From positions 13,479,660 through 13,543,659 of the forward strand of contig CM030715.1 of assembly GCA_017979445.1 (NCBI GenBank): a stretch of 64,000 nt of DNA, read 5' to 3'. This document shows positions 43,140 to 55,815 of the stretch, piece by piece. The notes beneath the pieces were generated by a model. The model did not search any database. It had not been told where the DNA came from and saw only the letters and a list, made by a program, of their open reading frames with translations. The position numbers were made by a program, and so were the translations under genes. The stretch comes from Akebia trifoliata (taxonomy: Eukaryota; Streptophyta; Magnoliopsida; Ranunculales; Lardizabalaceae). The first letter of the stretch is position 1. Each line of letters opens with the position of its first letter.

Positions 43140-44265
43140 TGAGTCTATAGAGGTGTCTGTTGTCCCATCTGAAATTGATCGGATAAAGGAAATTTTTGAA
43201 TACCTCGAGCGCATTAACGAGTTAACTAATAATTTGATAGATTTCGTTTCTGAACAAGAAGATAAGAGTCGGGCTCAACCTTTAATCGAGAAAGGAAAGG
43301 TCTTTGACCTCGAAACAAAAAATAATTCCTAAAGAGATTCAAATAGAAACCATCTTATCCCTAAAGGAACACGAGGGGATAATGAATTTACTCAGAAATT
43401 TCAAAAGACTTGTTCGTGTGATCATATGAGGGTATGCTAGGTACAAGCTTGGGTGTTGTTCAACACGAAATAGATACTCGTCTATATCGATGGAATTAAA
43501 GAAGATGTTATAAAATGTATCAACACTATCCTTACTACATCTTCAGTTTCAAATCACATATTATCAGTCGATATGGGGGTACCTTTTGAACTGATCTCTG
43601 ATAATGGGTCGTACTTCAAAGCATAAATCATTACTCTATGTTTAAAGTTGAAGATCCGGAAGCACAAATCATCCCCCTACCGTCCTCAGATCAATGGAAC
43701 GATTGAAGCAGTTAGTAAGAGTCTCAAGACTATCATCAGGAAAATTGTGTCAATCACATCGAGATTGGTCAGAAAAATTATCATTCACGCTATGGACATA
43801 TCGAGCTTCAATTCGATCCTCTACTGGAGCTACTCCCTACTCTTTAGTGTATGGCATGGAAGCAGTCTTGCCAGTTGAAATGGAAATTTCGTCTCTCAGG
43901 GTCTTGTTGGAAAATCATTTGTTAGAAACAGATTGGTTTCTTCAGCAGCATGAAGAATTAAACTTGATCGAAGAAGAAAACGAGTTAAAGCCCTGTACCA
44001 TGTGCAAGCTTATCTAAGAAGAGTCACCCGTGCATTTGACAAAAAGGTCAAAGCTCATCATTTATAAGTCAAGGATTTAACTATCAGACTTCAAAGAAAA
44101 TTGAACACTCCTCCTCGACTATAAGAGAAAGTCTGAACCCAATTGGAGAAATTCATTCATTAAGGAAATACTGTCTGGAAAAGTCGTCAGACTTCAAGAT
44201 CATGATGGAAGTGAACTACCAGAACCAACCAACCTTGACCAGATCAAGCGGTGGTACTACATTTA
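43140..44265 (+). pseudogene. pol remnant of element B (RT entry plus integrase C-terminal part)
   Basis: As in copy A: the pre-RT acidic segment near 43360-43400, then integrase GVPFELISDNGSYF near 43577-43620, HKSSPYRPQINGTIEAV near 43665-43710, the YGMEAVLPVEMEIS segment near 43850-43890 and the NLDQIKR end with stop at 44263-44265. The catalytic RT, RNase H domains and integrase zinc region are deleted. Indels relative to copy A shift frames around 43675 and 43740. Confidence 0.78.
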
Positions 44266-44415
44266 AGGAGGCCATCTTTGGCCGAATCAATTCTCCTATT
44301 ACCTAGTTCAATATATCCTTTCTCAACCCTTTTGCAGTATTTTCAAAAAAAAAAAAAATTATGCCTTTTTCTTTCTCAGCCCGTTCACCTATCCTAGGGG
44401 AGGGAAAAATCTGAA

Positions 44416-44477
44416 CTACGTTTTGGTCTGATCCCAAAAATTTGGGGTACGTAGGCAACCTGAGAAGTTACTTCAGG
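44416..44477 (+). promoter_or_regulatory. Conserved 3' UTR two-hairpin block (element B)
   Basis: CTACGT...CCCAAA/TTTGGG...ACGTAG, followed by CCTGAGAAGTTACTTCAGG. Same position relative to the pol stop as in O, C and R. Confidence 0.65.
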
Positions 44478-44786
44478 CCCGACCACATCAAAATAAAAAA
44501 TAGATTCCTTGATGAAGAAAAAATCTATAAAAAAAAATGCAAAAAAATATCATCCAAAATGGGGAAGAAAATTCAAGAAAAAGTTTAAATGAAATGCCAC
44601 ACAAGGGGCATTTGGGTTTTTGAGCATCAAAATCCCTTTCATTTTATGCCTAGTCCCAAGCCTACCTATAAAAATCCTCCTAAGTACCGTGTGAAAAAGT
44701 CAAGGAGGGTAGTAGAACATGATCAGACAGTGATTCTAGAAGGTCAGAGGAAAAGAAAAAAAAATAAAAAAAAATGATGAAGCCTG

Positions 44787-44986
44787 CTAAGTTGAAAACC
44801 CGAAAAGGGCGACTTAGGCAAAAATTAAGGCAAGCTCGCAAAGTTGAAAATCTTAAAGGACAACTTTGGCAACAATCAGAGCAAGAAAAAAAAAGAAAAA
44901 GCTCGCTAGATTGAAAACCTGAAAAGGCGATCTAGGCAAAAGTTAGAGCAAGCTCGATAGATTGAAAATCTGGAAAGGCGATCTAG
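44787..44986 (+). ncRNA. Series of four nested hairpins (element B)
   Basis: Same four units as at 2394-2593. Structure as described there. Counted once for covariation because the two segments are duplicates. Confidence 0.6.
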
Positions 44987-45714
44987 GCAAAAATTAGAGC
45001 AATAAAAAAAAAACAGAAGAAAATCCCAAGCTGAGAGCAGTTCGAGCCGAAACGTCAGAAATCCGAATAATCAAGTTCAATACTCAGCTTAAACCAGGCA
45101 TAGATTCAGAAGCCACAAGTATCTTGTCTACGATCGATCTGAAAATTCTTACTTCCCCAAGTAAACCAATGGAGAAAATGGTGAATTCTATGATGAGTCT
45201 CAAAAGGAAATATTTTGTTCTCTTAAGCCTGACTCAAAATCTTTAATAAAATTAATCAAAATTAAAAGTTGAATCTTTATTGCGCTTGTGGTAATCAAAT
45301 ATTTCAAATCTTCATACCAGGGGCATTTTTCTTTTTCATCTAGATATGTAATTTCCTCCTTATACCAGGGGCATCTTCTTTATGATGTGTTCAATTATTT
45401 TCAATGCCATGTTTATTGTCAAACTAAGGACATTTTGTTTTTGAGCAATGTTAATCCTAAAATGAGAATTCCAAACTTAAGGTTACACTCTTGATAGCAA
45501 TTTTCAAAAAACTCTTGAGGTTCAAACTCAGATTTTAAATTTACAAAACTTTTTAAAACCTTGAGGTTCAAACAAATGCATTCTGAATCTCACATAGGAG
45601 ATAGGACATCCATTCTGTCCCAAATTTATTCATTCCCATATTCAACCACTCTTCTCCAGACTCATTTTCAGTGTCTCTCCCAGATTTATTTCTTTGTTCT
45701 CAGTTTTACTCAGT

Positions 45715-47706
45715 CAGTTCCGCCAAGGGTTATCTTGGATTTTGCTCAGTTGCCGCCAAGGGTTATCTTGGATTTTGCTCAGATGCCGCCAAGGGTTATC
45801 TTGGATATTGCTCAGATGCCGCCAAGGGTTATCTTGGACTTTGCTCAGTTTCCGCCAAGGGTTATCTTGGATTTTGCTCAGTTGCCGCCAAGGGTTATCT
45901 TGGATTTTGCTCAGATGCCGCCAAGGGTTATCTTGGATTTTGCTCAGTTGCCGCCAAGGGTATCTTGAATTTTGCTCAGTTTCCGCCAAGTGTTATCTTG
46001 GATTTTGCGCAGATGCCGCCAAGGGTTATCTTGGATTTTGCTCAGTTGCCGCCAAGGGTTATCTTGGATTTTGCTCAGCCAGATGCCACCGAGGGTTTGC
46101 TCGGATTATGTTCCGCCAGTTGCCGCCGAGGGTTATCTCGGATTTTGCTCAGTTGTCGCCAAGGGTTATCTTGGATTTTGCTCAGCCAGTTGCCGCCGGG
46201 GTTTGCTCGGATTATGCTCAGCCAGTTGCCGCCGAGGATTTGCTCGGATTATGCTCAGCCAGTTGCCGCCGAGGGTTATCTCGGATTTTGCTCAGTTGCC
46301 GCCAAGGGTTATCTTGGATTTTGCTCAGCCAGTTGCCGCCGAGGGTTTGCTCGGATTATGCTCAGCCAGTTACCGCCAAGCGTTATCTTGGATTTTGCTC
46401 AGCCAGTTGCCGCCGAGGGTTGCTCTAGGATTATGCTCAGCCAGTTGCCGCCGAGGGTTATCTCGGATTTTGCTCAGTTGCCGCCAAGGGTTATCTTGGA
46501 TTTTGCTCAGCCAGTTGCCGCCGAGGGTTTGCTCGGATTTTGCTCAGCCAGATGCCACCGAGGGTTTGCTCGGATTATGCTCCGCCAGTTGCCGCCGAGG
46601 GTTATCTCGGATTTTGCTCAGTTGCCGCCAAGGGTTATCTTGGATTTTGCTCAGCCAGTTGCCGCCGAGGGTTTGCTCGGATTATGCTCAGCCAGATGCC
46701 ACCGAGGGTTTGCTCGGATTATGCTCAGCCAGTTGCCGCGAGGGTTATCTCGGATTTTGCTCAGCCAGATGCCACCGAGGGTTTGCTCGGATTATGCTCC
46801 GCCAGGTTACCGCCGAGGTTATCTCGGATTTTGCTCAGTTGCCGCCAGGGTTATCTTGGATTTTGCTCAGCCAGTTGGCGCCGAGGGTTTGCTAGGATTA
46901 TGCTCAGCCAGATGCCACCGAGGGTTTGCTCGGATTATGCTCAGCCAGATGCCACCGAGGTTTGCTCGGATTATGCTCCCAGTTGCCGCCGAGGGTTATC
47001 TCGGATTTTGCTCAGTTGCCGCCAAAGGTTATCTTGGATTTTGCTCAGCCAGTTGCCGCCGAGGGTTTGCTCGGATTATGCTCAGCTAGATGCCACCGAG
47101 GGTTTGCTCGGATTATGCTCAGCCAGTTGCCGCCGAGGGTTATCTAGGATTTTGCTCAGCCAGATGCCACCGAGGGTTTGCTCGGATTATGCTCCGCCAG
47201 TTGCCGCCGAGGGTTATCTCGGATTTTGCTCAGTTGCCGCCAAGGGTTATCTTTGATTTTGCTCAGCCAGTTACCGCCGAGGGTTTGCTCGGATTATGCT
47301 CAGCCAGATGCCACCGAGGGTTTGCTCGGATTATGCTCAGCCAGTTGCCGCCGAGGATTTGCTCGGATTTTGCTCAGCCAGATGCCACCGAGGGTTTGCT
47401 CGGATTATGCTCCGCCAGTTGCCGCCAAGGGTTAACTTGGATTTTGCTCAGTTTCCGCCAAGGGTTATCTTGGATTTTGCTCAGTTACCGCCATGGGTTA
47501 TCTTGGATTTTGCTCAGTTGCCGCCAAGGGTTACCTTGGATTTTGCTCAGTTTCCGCCAAGGGTTATCTTGGATTTTGCTCAGTTGCTGCCAAGGGTTAT
47601 CTTGGATTTTGTTCAGTTTCTGCCAAGGGTTATCTTGGATTTTGCTTAGATGCCGCCAAGGATTATCTTGGATTTTGCTCAGTTTTCGTCGAAAGTTTTC
47701 TCGGAA
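45715..47706 (+). repeat. 33/37-bp tandem hairpin array (element B)
   Basis: About 55 units in almost the same order of 33- and 37-bp variants as in copy A, with a few one-base changes. Such matching order in a fast-changing array argues for a very recent or artefactual duplication. Confidence 0.95.
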
Positions 47707-48033
47707 TTATGCTCAGTTTATGCTCAGATTATGCTCAAATTATACTCATATTTTACTCAAATTTATCTCAGATTTTAAATCACACACTTGCACAGTTGTT
47801 ATATCAGTCAATGAGAATTTTTTAAATTCAAGGATTTGACACTGCCAGTGAGAGCTCGCGCTCAAGGACCTGACATTTTCTTTTAGTTCGGGGAGAGTTT
47901 ACCCTCAAGGATCCGAACACCCCGACGAATTGCTAAATCAGGCTGCAAAATGAACTGTCACTAGCTTTGGCATTCAGATATCGCACTATCTACCAAAATA
48001 GATTTGCTATCTAGTTTACTTCAACCCTCTGCC

Positions 48034-48046
48034 AAAGAGGGGCATC
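48034..48046 (+). promoter_or_regulatory. Polypurine tract of element B
   Basis: AAAGAGGGGCATC directly before the 3' LTR. Confidence 0.8.
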
Positions 48047-49787
48047 TGTAGACACCCCATTTTTGCATTCGCCTGATTAATCAACTCGTCGACCCGATCG
48101 CAAAGGTTCCCAATGATGGATGTCTATTCCAATGCTTTATTTTGTTACCAGATATGTTTCAGAAATCCGGATGAGGTATCTCGAACTGAAAAAACTTAGA
48201 AACCACGCTACGCTAGGAAAATACGACCCCAGAAACATAGAAATCATCATCTTGCAAACCAAAAAGAAGCTTCACGATAAAAATCACTAAAATTACCAAA
48301 TTACCCCTAACATCAAAACAACCCTAGAGCCTGCATTATGCTTAGGAAAACCCACTCAAACACATTAAACAACAAATCGAAACCAAGTAAACCACTTCGC
48401 CAATTTTCACAAAATTTGACAAAATTACGAAAATACCCCTCATAAAGTTCACAATCATTTCATACAAAAAACTTCATAAATGACAAAAACCAACATTCCC
48501 ATTAAATTCCTTACGAAAAACTGATTCCAAAACATCCTGAAACATTGAAAAATGACTTAAAACGTAAAAAATCCTCTCCGAGGGCAAAATGGTAATTTCA
48601 CAATTTTCATAATTAAAAAATTCGAAATTAATAAATAAAACATTAAATAATTAAAGTAAAACATTAAATAATTAAAGTAAAACATTAATGAAATTAATTT
48701 AAAATTTTGAACCTAAAAAATTGATCAATCGGACTTTCGGGTAAAATTGTTGAGGGTTCGTGGGATATTTCTTTAAGGACCCCTCCATTTGGGGGTCCAA
48801 ATAATTAAAGATATAATAGAAGGGGGTTCTCCAAAAATTAAAAGTAAATCAAGCAAGACTGAAGTCAAGGTATTAAAGTCAATCAAGTGAAACTGAAGTC
48901 AAAATTAAAGTCAATCAAGCAAGACTGAAGTCAAGGTACTAATCGAGTCAATCTCATAAGACTAAGGTCAAAACCCTAAATCAAAACCCTAATCTAAATT
49001 AATCAAGTCAATCTCATAAGACTAAGGTCAAAACCCTAAATCCAAACCCTAATCTAAAACTAATCAAGTCAATCTCATAAGACTAAGTCAAAACCCTAAA
49101 ACCCTAAAGACTAAGTCAAAACCCTAATTGAAACCCTAAAAGAAACCCTAATCAAACCCTAAATGCTTCTAAAAACTTTATAAATAGGAGCCTCCACACC
49201 CTATTTTCGTATCAAAGAAAAAACCCTAGAAAAAGTAGGTGAAGAAGCCTCCACAACCCCTCCAAAACCCTAATTTTGGAGCCCCAACTCCTTCCCAAAC
49301 ACCCCAACTCCGATTTTAGCCTAAAAAACACCCAAAAACCTCCCAAAAACATCTCAAAAATCCACCACAAATTCAAAGCATCCAGATCCAAGAAGGAGAC
49401 ACCTTGCCTCGGAGATCAGAAATCAGATCTGGAGACAAAACGAAGCAAGGAGTACGGTACAAGGAACTGTTTTTCAGATCTGAGGGAATAGTACTTTTGC
49501 AGATCGAAGGTAAGTTTTTTTTTTATTATTTTTTTAATCTAGTTTTATCATTAGCGATGTAGTTATATTTGGGATAAGTAGAGACCGGCATTGGCCGGGC
49601 GGGGTTGGTGCCTAACACCTTCCAACCCCGTAACATGATCCCCGGATTCAGATTTCTATAGTAGATTAGTTCTTTTTATCCATTGTAGGGTCAAATTGGT
49701 TCCTAGATCGTAATAACTAAGTGGCGACTCCCAAACCTCAAGGGTCAAAAACGGATCCGCGCACCCCGCGGATCGAGGGCGCTTTCA
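48047..49787 (+). mobile_element. 3' LTR of element B
   Basis: Nearly the same as 5655-7396 (duplicate) and close to 38202-39945. ACCCTAA-rich region at about 48970-49165, TATAAATAG at 49179-49187, donor-like GT at 49510, U5 hairpin at 49601-49629. Confidence 0.94.
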
Positions 49788-49792
49788 TATAC
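49788..49792. repeat. Target-site duplication of element B (right)
   Basis: TATAC directly after the 3' LTR, matching 38197-38201. Confidence 0.9.
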
Positions 49793-50512
49793 TCGAGGGT
49801 TGAAGGAATGTCCATAATTTTAAGACGATCGCAAAGTCACATATAAAGTAGATGAGGACTTCCTTTAAAATCCCCTCCCTCACCATTTTTTATGGCATCC
49901 AAACCTGAGAAGGTTTCAGCTAGAATGAGAGGTACGGGATTGACTTTTCTTGAGAACTGGGAAGCTATGTCTATGAAAGACTCAGGAACAGTTTGACCCT
50001 CACTTTTGGAAGTCAGCATGTATTGGGCTAAGATCCCTAAACACAATCGATAGTCTCTAGTGGCTCTCCAAGCTTCTAGTTTTACATTGATGGGATGACT
50101 GCGGGAGTGGTATGGACTCAATAAGGGTACTAAATCTCCCATTACAGACTAAGGCCTTGGCTTCTTCCTTTGAAATGTTTAGGCCTGTGGTGAGGTCACC
50201 AGAATATCCTGTCTTCAATGAAAGCCTGACTAGAGGACCTGAAGTAGATATTCCCATGATGCCACAATAGTCTTCATGAGTAGGATACAAGTGCATATGT
50301 CTAATGTGGAAGATGTGAAGATAAGGGTTCCAATGCTTAGCCATAGCGTGCAAAAGGTTCCAATCTATCTCAACCTCGTCGAAGTACAGGGCGCATCTCA
50401 ACATGAATTTTGCAAAGTTGAATTTCTCTACGGTGTGCATCCCCGTGATGGTTGTTTTGATCAATTGGTAGATTGGGTTATTGCCTGCAGCCAGCATCCT
50501 GAGTTGACACAA
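49793..50512 (-). pseudogene. ORF1 N-terminal half of element D
   Basis: Starts at 50512 (MCQLRMLAAGNNPI) and follows the copy A protein to about 50160. An extra base in the stretch GAAATGTTTAGG then shifts the frame. The second frame runs 50142-49837 and ends at the same TGA as copy A. Inserted element B separates it from the C-terminal half at 37731-38196. Confidence 0.7.
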
Positions 50513-52751
50513 GAGAATAGTTCAGTACATTTCCAAGGTCTATGTAAAATTACTTTTCTTTTGAAAATTTTTGTTCTTATGGAAAACACTTTTCTATTTT
50601 GAAAATATTTTTCCTAGAGAACACTCCTTTTGGAAAACCTACTTTCTGGAAAATATTTTTCTTTTGTAAATCACTTTTCTTTTTTGAGAATTTGAATTTT
50701 TGCAAGAAATGGATTCTTTATTGGGTTGGTGCACCCATTTTAATTTCTGAAAACAAAATTTTGATCCTTGAGGACAATCATAAACTCTGATCTCATCATT
50801 CACATAATTCACATACATCAATCATCAGGTTCCATTCAACAACCCGGGAACACCCGCGATAAGTTCGAGTCGTGACTTACAGGGAAAGTTTCTAGACTCT
50901 AAGCTTACTATGTGCAATGCATTTTTATCTGGCCATCATTGCCCAAGCACACCTATATACCTTTCAAGCATACTCAATCAGACGGTACGTGGTGACTTGG
51001 TTTGATATACCGTATAGGTGATAATCTAAAACTTTAATTCACTTCTCTGAAGTCAAAAACAACCAGTTTGATCCCCATTTGAGAGGTGGCGCACGATGCT
51101 GAGCAAGGGCCCACTTAAGTACCTCTCGTCTAGAATAGACGTAGTCTATCCCCCTCGTACAGTAGGGTACAGCGGGGCAGGATCTATCTTAGTCACTGAT
51201 TTTGACCAAGAAGTGCAATTGATGTACTTGGATTATCTTTTATATACCTACGGGTACGAGACAAGAGTTGTAGCTTTCATAAATGATTTTCGCATCCCGC
51301 GAGGGGACCGACTACGTACTAGTACTACGTTGGCAATCGGGACATCTGACCGTGCGACTTACAGTAGGACAAAGGCTCAGGTTGCTCCAACATGGGTGTA
51401 TCAATATACCTTTCAAAATCACCCGATCAAACGATATTGATACCCCAGTTTTATATACCTTACGGTACGTGATTGGAATTGTGGTTTTTCATGAATGATG
51501 TCGCATCTCCGAGGAGACCGGGCCACGCACTAGTGCCACGTTGGCTATTAGGGACATGCAAACGTGCAATGCAGTAAAATAAATGTACTAGTGGTGTGTG
51601 CAAATAGGATAGGGTGTGCCCGGGGCATTTTCCAGATGAGTGGGCCCGTTGGCCAGATCAAATCATTTCTACATGGATACCACATAGCTCAAAGAGTACT
51701 AAATCTATTACATCCACATTACAATCATATAGGCACATTAAAATATACCTATAGAAACCATCAGTCTGCAAGGATAGCATATTCATGGTTACGCATCAAC
51801 CAATCGATTTTTTTTTTCTTTTTCAATTTTTTTTAAACGAATGAACTAATAACAAGAGGACTTCTCTTTTTATTTATATATTTTTTTATGGTCCAATCGA
51901 TGATCGCTTTGAATTTTCATTTTGATCAATCAAATAGTGGCGAGCGGTACGCCCTGAGTTTAAAAAAATGATCCGTTTAATCTTTTGAAGCTTTAAAACT
52001 TAAAACAAAAGTAAATTCCAAGAGGAAAGTTTCCAAGACTGAAGTAAGGAACAAGTTGAGCAAATTTTTTTTTTTTAATTAATTAATTTTTTTTTAATAA
52101 ATTTTTTTTAATTATTTTTTGTGTGTGCTCATTTTGAGGCAATTTCCTCTGGTTTTTGGCTTGGGCCAAATTTTTTTTTTTATTTTTTTATGTTATTTTT
52201 TCCTACTCATTTTGTATCGCTACGAGACGTCAAACAGAAATACTAGCGTAAGATAGTAAATGAGCTCAAAAATTGATTCTGACTTGTCAAAATGTTGCTG
52301 AATTTGTCACATTTGGTAGAAAATTTTGTTCTACCCCAAATCGATATGCACTAATAGCTAATCGGAGATCGGACGAGAAAGTTACGATCAGTTTAAGTTC
52401 AATTGTCCATTCGGCCAAAAAAGAAGAAAAATGACTTTTTTTTTTTTTTTTATTTTTTTATACCTATTTTGAGGCACATTGCTTCTGGTTTTTGGCTTGG
52501 GCCAAAAAAGAAAAAAAAAATTCATTTGTTTGATGATATGCATGCTTAAAAGGACATAATCGGATAAATAAAGTAAAAATTGGATTTTTATTTTGTTTTG
52601 TTTTCAAGTGGGTAAATAAATAAAAGAAACCTACCTAAAAAATAAATACAACAAATACAACAAGTATTGTTAGCTTGCAAATAAAAAAAATTTGAAACCT
52701 TTCTTTTTTTTTTCAAAATAACCGAGTTGACATGAGGGCAGAGCCTTTACT
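50513..52751 (-). other. 5' leader of element D
   Basis: Contains the A-rich TTTTCCAGAAAA-type tract (about 50545-50700, reversed) and the shared leader block (50835-51665) with GTACTAGTAC at 51316-51325 and GCACTAGTGC at 51527-51536. 51800-52740 is T- and A-rich low-complexity sequence with a repeated CTCTGGTTTTTGGCTTGGGC motif. No supported ORF. Confidence 0.72.
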
Positions 52752-52768
52752 CCCCAATAGAGTCGCCA
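52752..52768 (-). promoter_or_regulatory. Primer-binding site of element D (tRNA-Arg type)
   Basis: Minus strand TGGCGACTCTATTGGGG, three bases from the LTR end. It matches the tRNA-Arg-type site of O with two mismatches. Confidence 0.7.
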
Positions 52769-52771
52769 AGC

Positions 52772-54814
52772 TGTAGACACGGATTTCGTCATTACGATGA
52801 TCACATCTACGATGGTTTGGAGTCGCCACCATTCATTTTTGTAAGTGGGTGTGAATGGTCACCCGATGTACATTTTCTAGAAAATATGGTATTTTTGGCA
52901 TTTAGTGACTCTCGATGGATAGGAACTAATCGAATCTTGAGATTCGGGGTAAGCGGCTCGGTTGGAGAATAGGAAGGTGTTAGGCACCCTTTTCTCCCCA
53001 CTAAATAGTGGTAACCTCAACTCAACTCGATCATTTTAATCGAAAATATAAGAATAAAAATGAAAGTGCCACGTGTTGATAATGTGTACCCTAAGTAGGG
53101 ATTTATTTTTGGCTTGATCATAGGATCATCTCATTGAAAGAGATGATCCTAATGGATCATTTGCCTTGAGATCCACTCATCTTAATCCCTTTAAAATAAA
53201 TGAAGAGGAGGGGAGATAATAGAAGAGGGAGAGAGAGGGGGGAGGATTGCCTTGAACCCACCTTGAAGCTTCAAAATTTTCTTTTCTTTTCTTTCATTCT
53301 TTCTCCTTCTTTGAGTCTTCTTGAGTCCTTTGTAGAATATGAGAGTATGAGAATGGGAAGAGATGATTAGAGAGAGTAGGGATTTCTTTTGGTTTTTTTT
53401 TTTAGTGAGACCTGTGGAGGATTAGTGAGAGAGAGTTGGTAAACTTGGTGAGAATTGGTGATGGTTGTTAGTAGTGAGAGTTGGGGGGATAATTTTTGTA
53501 GTGAAAAGTTGGGAGAATTTTTAGGAAGAGGATGAGGGTATTTATAGATGTTGAGAAGTTATTTTAGGGATATAATGGGGTGAAGTGAAGAAAAATGATA
53601 AAATGATTATGAGTTTGAGAGAGAAGTGGGTGTAATTTAGAGGAGATTGGAGGGTATTTAGGGAATGGGAGTTAAATGGGTGAGTTTTGACCCAAATGAT
53701 TTGGATCCTACCCAACCCATTTGGGTGGAGTGTTTGGTGAGGTGAGTTTAAGATGGTGGTTGTGATTAAATGGTATTTGATTTAAGAGAATGGAGGATTT
53801 AAAGAGGTGGTTGATGATATTTTGAGAGGGTGAGGGAGATGATGTCATGTGTCAAAGTGGGTGGAAATGAAGGGTTGAGATAGGTTGATGGAAGAGATTG
53901 AGTGTTTGACTTGAGAGGATGGGTGTAGATTTAGGTTGTAGATGTGGGTTTTGTAGGGAATGATGAGGGTAGATTAGGGGAGGTATAGGTTAGGGGTGTG
54001 GGTAGATGTGTTTGATTTGAGAGAAAAGGTGATGGGTTGATGTGTGGGTAGATGAAGTTTAAATAAAATTAATGGGGTAGGTAGTTGGGTGAGGGAGGTG
54101 AGATGGGGTGATGACATGTGTTATCTTTTGATGATAAAAGAGTGATTGGTTGATGTGGGTTGTAGTTTATGGGTTAGGGTTGTGGGTTGGATAATGAATT
54201 GGATATGGTTAATGATTTGTGGGCTTTGTAGTGTTGGGCTTGGGTTTTAGAAATGGTTTTGGGTTTTAGGGATTGGTTGAGGGTTATTTTGGAATGGATT
54301 TTGAGGGTATAGGTTGGTTTTAGATTTTAGGTGATGTGGGATTGATTTTAGGTTAGTGGTAAGGTGAGAAATTGATTTAGGAAAGTGTTGAGGGCTTGTG
54401 GGCCTATGGTTTTTGCTGATTCGGAGGCGGAGCGGTGGTAGTAGAGAAGGGGTAGGCATCCCAAGTCTCACATTTTTTTAATTTATTAATTTTTTTGAGA
54501 TTTTTGAATTTGTTGAATTAATCAAAATGCCACGTATTGGCAAATCGGGCTTTTTAGGCCCGTTGGTGAACTTTTTCGAAAATTTGGCGTTTTTGATTTT
54601 GAAAGCCGAGCGGTGAATATTAGGAAAGCGTAAGGTAGGCCGAGTCCTTTTGGTAGACCCCTTAGACTCTTAGAGGGTCTTAAGGGCCTTGATTCGATCA
54701 AAATGCCATTTTTCAATTGATTTGGACTTTTGAGGCCCGTTGTCAAATTTTATTGAAAAAATCTATTTTTTGGGCCCTTTCGAGTATGGGCCCATTCAAA
54801 TTGGGGTGTCTACA
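52772..54814 (-). mobile_element. 5' LTR of element D (2.0 kb)
   Basis: Bounded by TGTAGACAC and GTGTCTACA, an eight-base terminal inverted repeat (TGTAGACA/TGTCTACA). TATAAATA at 53539-53546 on the minus strand, U5 hairpins at about 52964-53015, PBS-like GGAGTCGCCACC at 52819-52830. Sequence differs from the other LTR families, but layout is the same. The right flank begins AACAT inside the pol tail of element R. Confidence 0.85.
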
Positions 54815-55085
54815 AACATCAAAGCCAAAGATCATCAAGAATGATGTAATTGAAACCGTCGACAAAGATACCAAGATTTGCAAGAAGAAATCCCTTACAA
54901 AGGATAAATGATTTTCTCGGAGTTCTAGAAGAAGTTAACAGTCGAATGCGAAAAACTTAATCATATTTTACAAAAGAAGATTTAAAGCGGTTTATTCTCA
55001 AAAGAAGATCTTGCTCGACAAAGTAATCAAGACATTGAGTTCCCAGAACCTTGACCAGATCAAGTAACTTTCACTAAAGGAGGCC
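54815..55085 (+). pseudogene. pol tail of element R
   Basis: Heavily decayed end of an integrase region. The last part, with CCAGAACCTTGACCAGATCAAG then GGAGGCC, matches the NLDQIK end of the other elements. Upstream sequence is removed by the insertion of element D. Confidence 0.6.
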
Positions 55086-55215
55086 TTCTTTGGCCGAACC
55101 ATTCTCTTATCTTACCGAGAAAAATGTAATCTTCTTTAGTCCCTCGCAGTCTTAGAAAAAAAAATTTTAGTAGCCCCTTCTTTCTAAACCACACCAACTA
55201 ACCTTGGGAGGGAAA

Positions 55216-55286
55216 CTACGTTTTGACCTGATCCCAAAAAGAAAATGATTTGGGGTACGTAGGCAACCTGAGAAGTTACTTCAGGC
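55216..55286 (+). promoter_or_regulatory. Conserved 3' UTR two-hairpin block (element R)
   Basis: CTACGT...ACGTAG with an enlarged A-rich inner loop, then the intact CCTGAGAAGTTACTTCAGG palindrome. Confidence 0.65.
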
Positions 55287-55644
55287 CTAGTCACAACAAA
55301 AAAATAAAATATACGTTCTCTCAAAGAAAATATGAAAAAAAAAATTCCCTACTGAAAGATAAAATGGGGATAATGCCAACCTAGGGGCATTGGAAAAAAG
55401 AATAAAAGTTGACAAAAAATGCCTAACTAGGGGCATTAGAAAGAGAGATTCAAAAGAGTTGTCAAAAACGGATAATGTTATACTAGGGGCATTTTGGGAA
55501 GTTGAGCTTTATACCTTTTCTTTCTAAATCATGTCCTAAGCCCACCTATTAAGTCCTCCTGAATGTTAATTGATTTGGTTAAGGTCTAGAGAACCAAAGG
55601 TTGTCAGGTTGAGTATCCGAGATCAACAAAAAGAAAGAAGCCCG

Positions 55645-55815
55645 CTAAGTTGAAAACCCGAAAGGGCGACTTAGGCAAAAGTTAGGGTATAGTAAAAACA
55701 AAAAGCAAGCCTGCTAGGTTGAAAACCTGAAAAGGCGACCTAGGCAAAAATCAAGGCATCTTCAGAAAAGGTAAAACAAAGCCCGCTAGATTGAAAACCT
55801 AAAGAGGCGATCTAG
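55645..55815 (+). ncRNA. Series of three nested hairpins (element R)
   Basis: Units at 55645-55674, 55714-55743 and 55785-55815. Outer stems CTAAGTTG/CGACTTAG, CTAGGTTG/CGACCTAG and CTAGATTG/CGATCTAG. Inner stems CCC-GAAA-GGG, CCT-GAAA-AGG and CCT-AAAG-AGG. The first is an exact GNRA tetraloop hairpin. Confidence 0.65.

Larger units (their letters stand above)
38202..49787 (+). mobile_element. Element B: complete non-autonomous Ogre/Tat-like insertion
   Basis: LTRs at 38202-39945 and 48047-49787, PBS at 39947, polypurine tract at 48034 and a TATAC duplication on both sides. Inside are a long leader, no recognisable gag, a pol reduced to the RT entry plus the integrase C-terminal part, and then the full structured 3' UTR with a 2 kb hairpin array. 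The two LTRs differ only by scattered substitutions and small indels, so insertion is recent. Movement would need proteins from a related element. Confidence 0.94.
42389..50636. repeat. Copy B of the 8.2 kb duplication (matches 1-8244)
   Basis: This is the partner of copy A, embedded without a gap in the complete element B and its flank. Beyond 50636 the sequence continues into the leader of element D, while copy A runs into Ns, so the true right boundary of the duplication is hidden. Confidence 0.93.
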
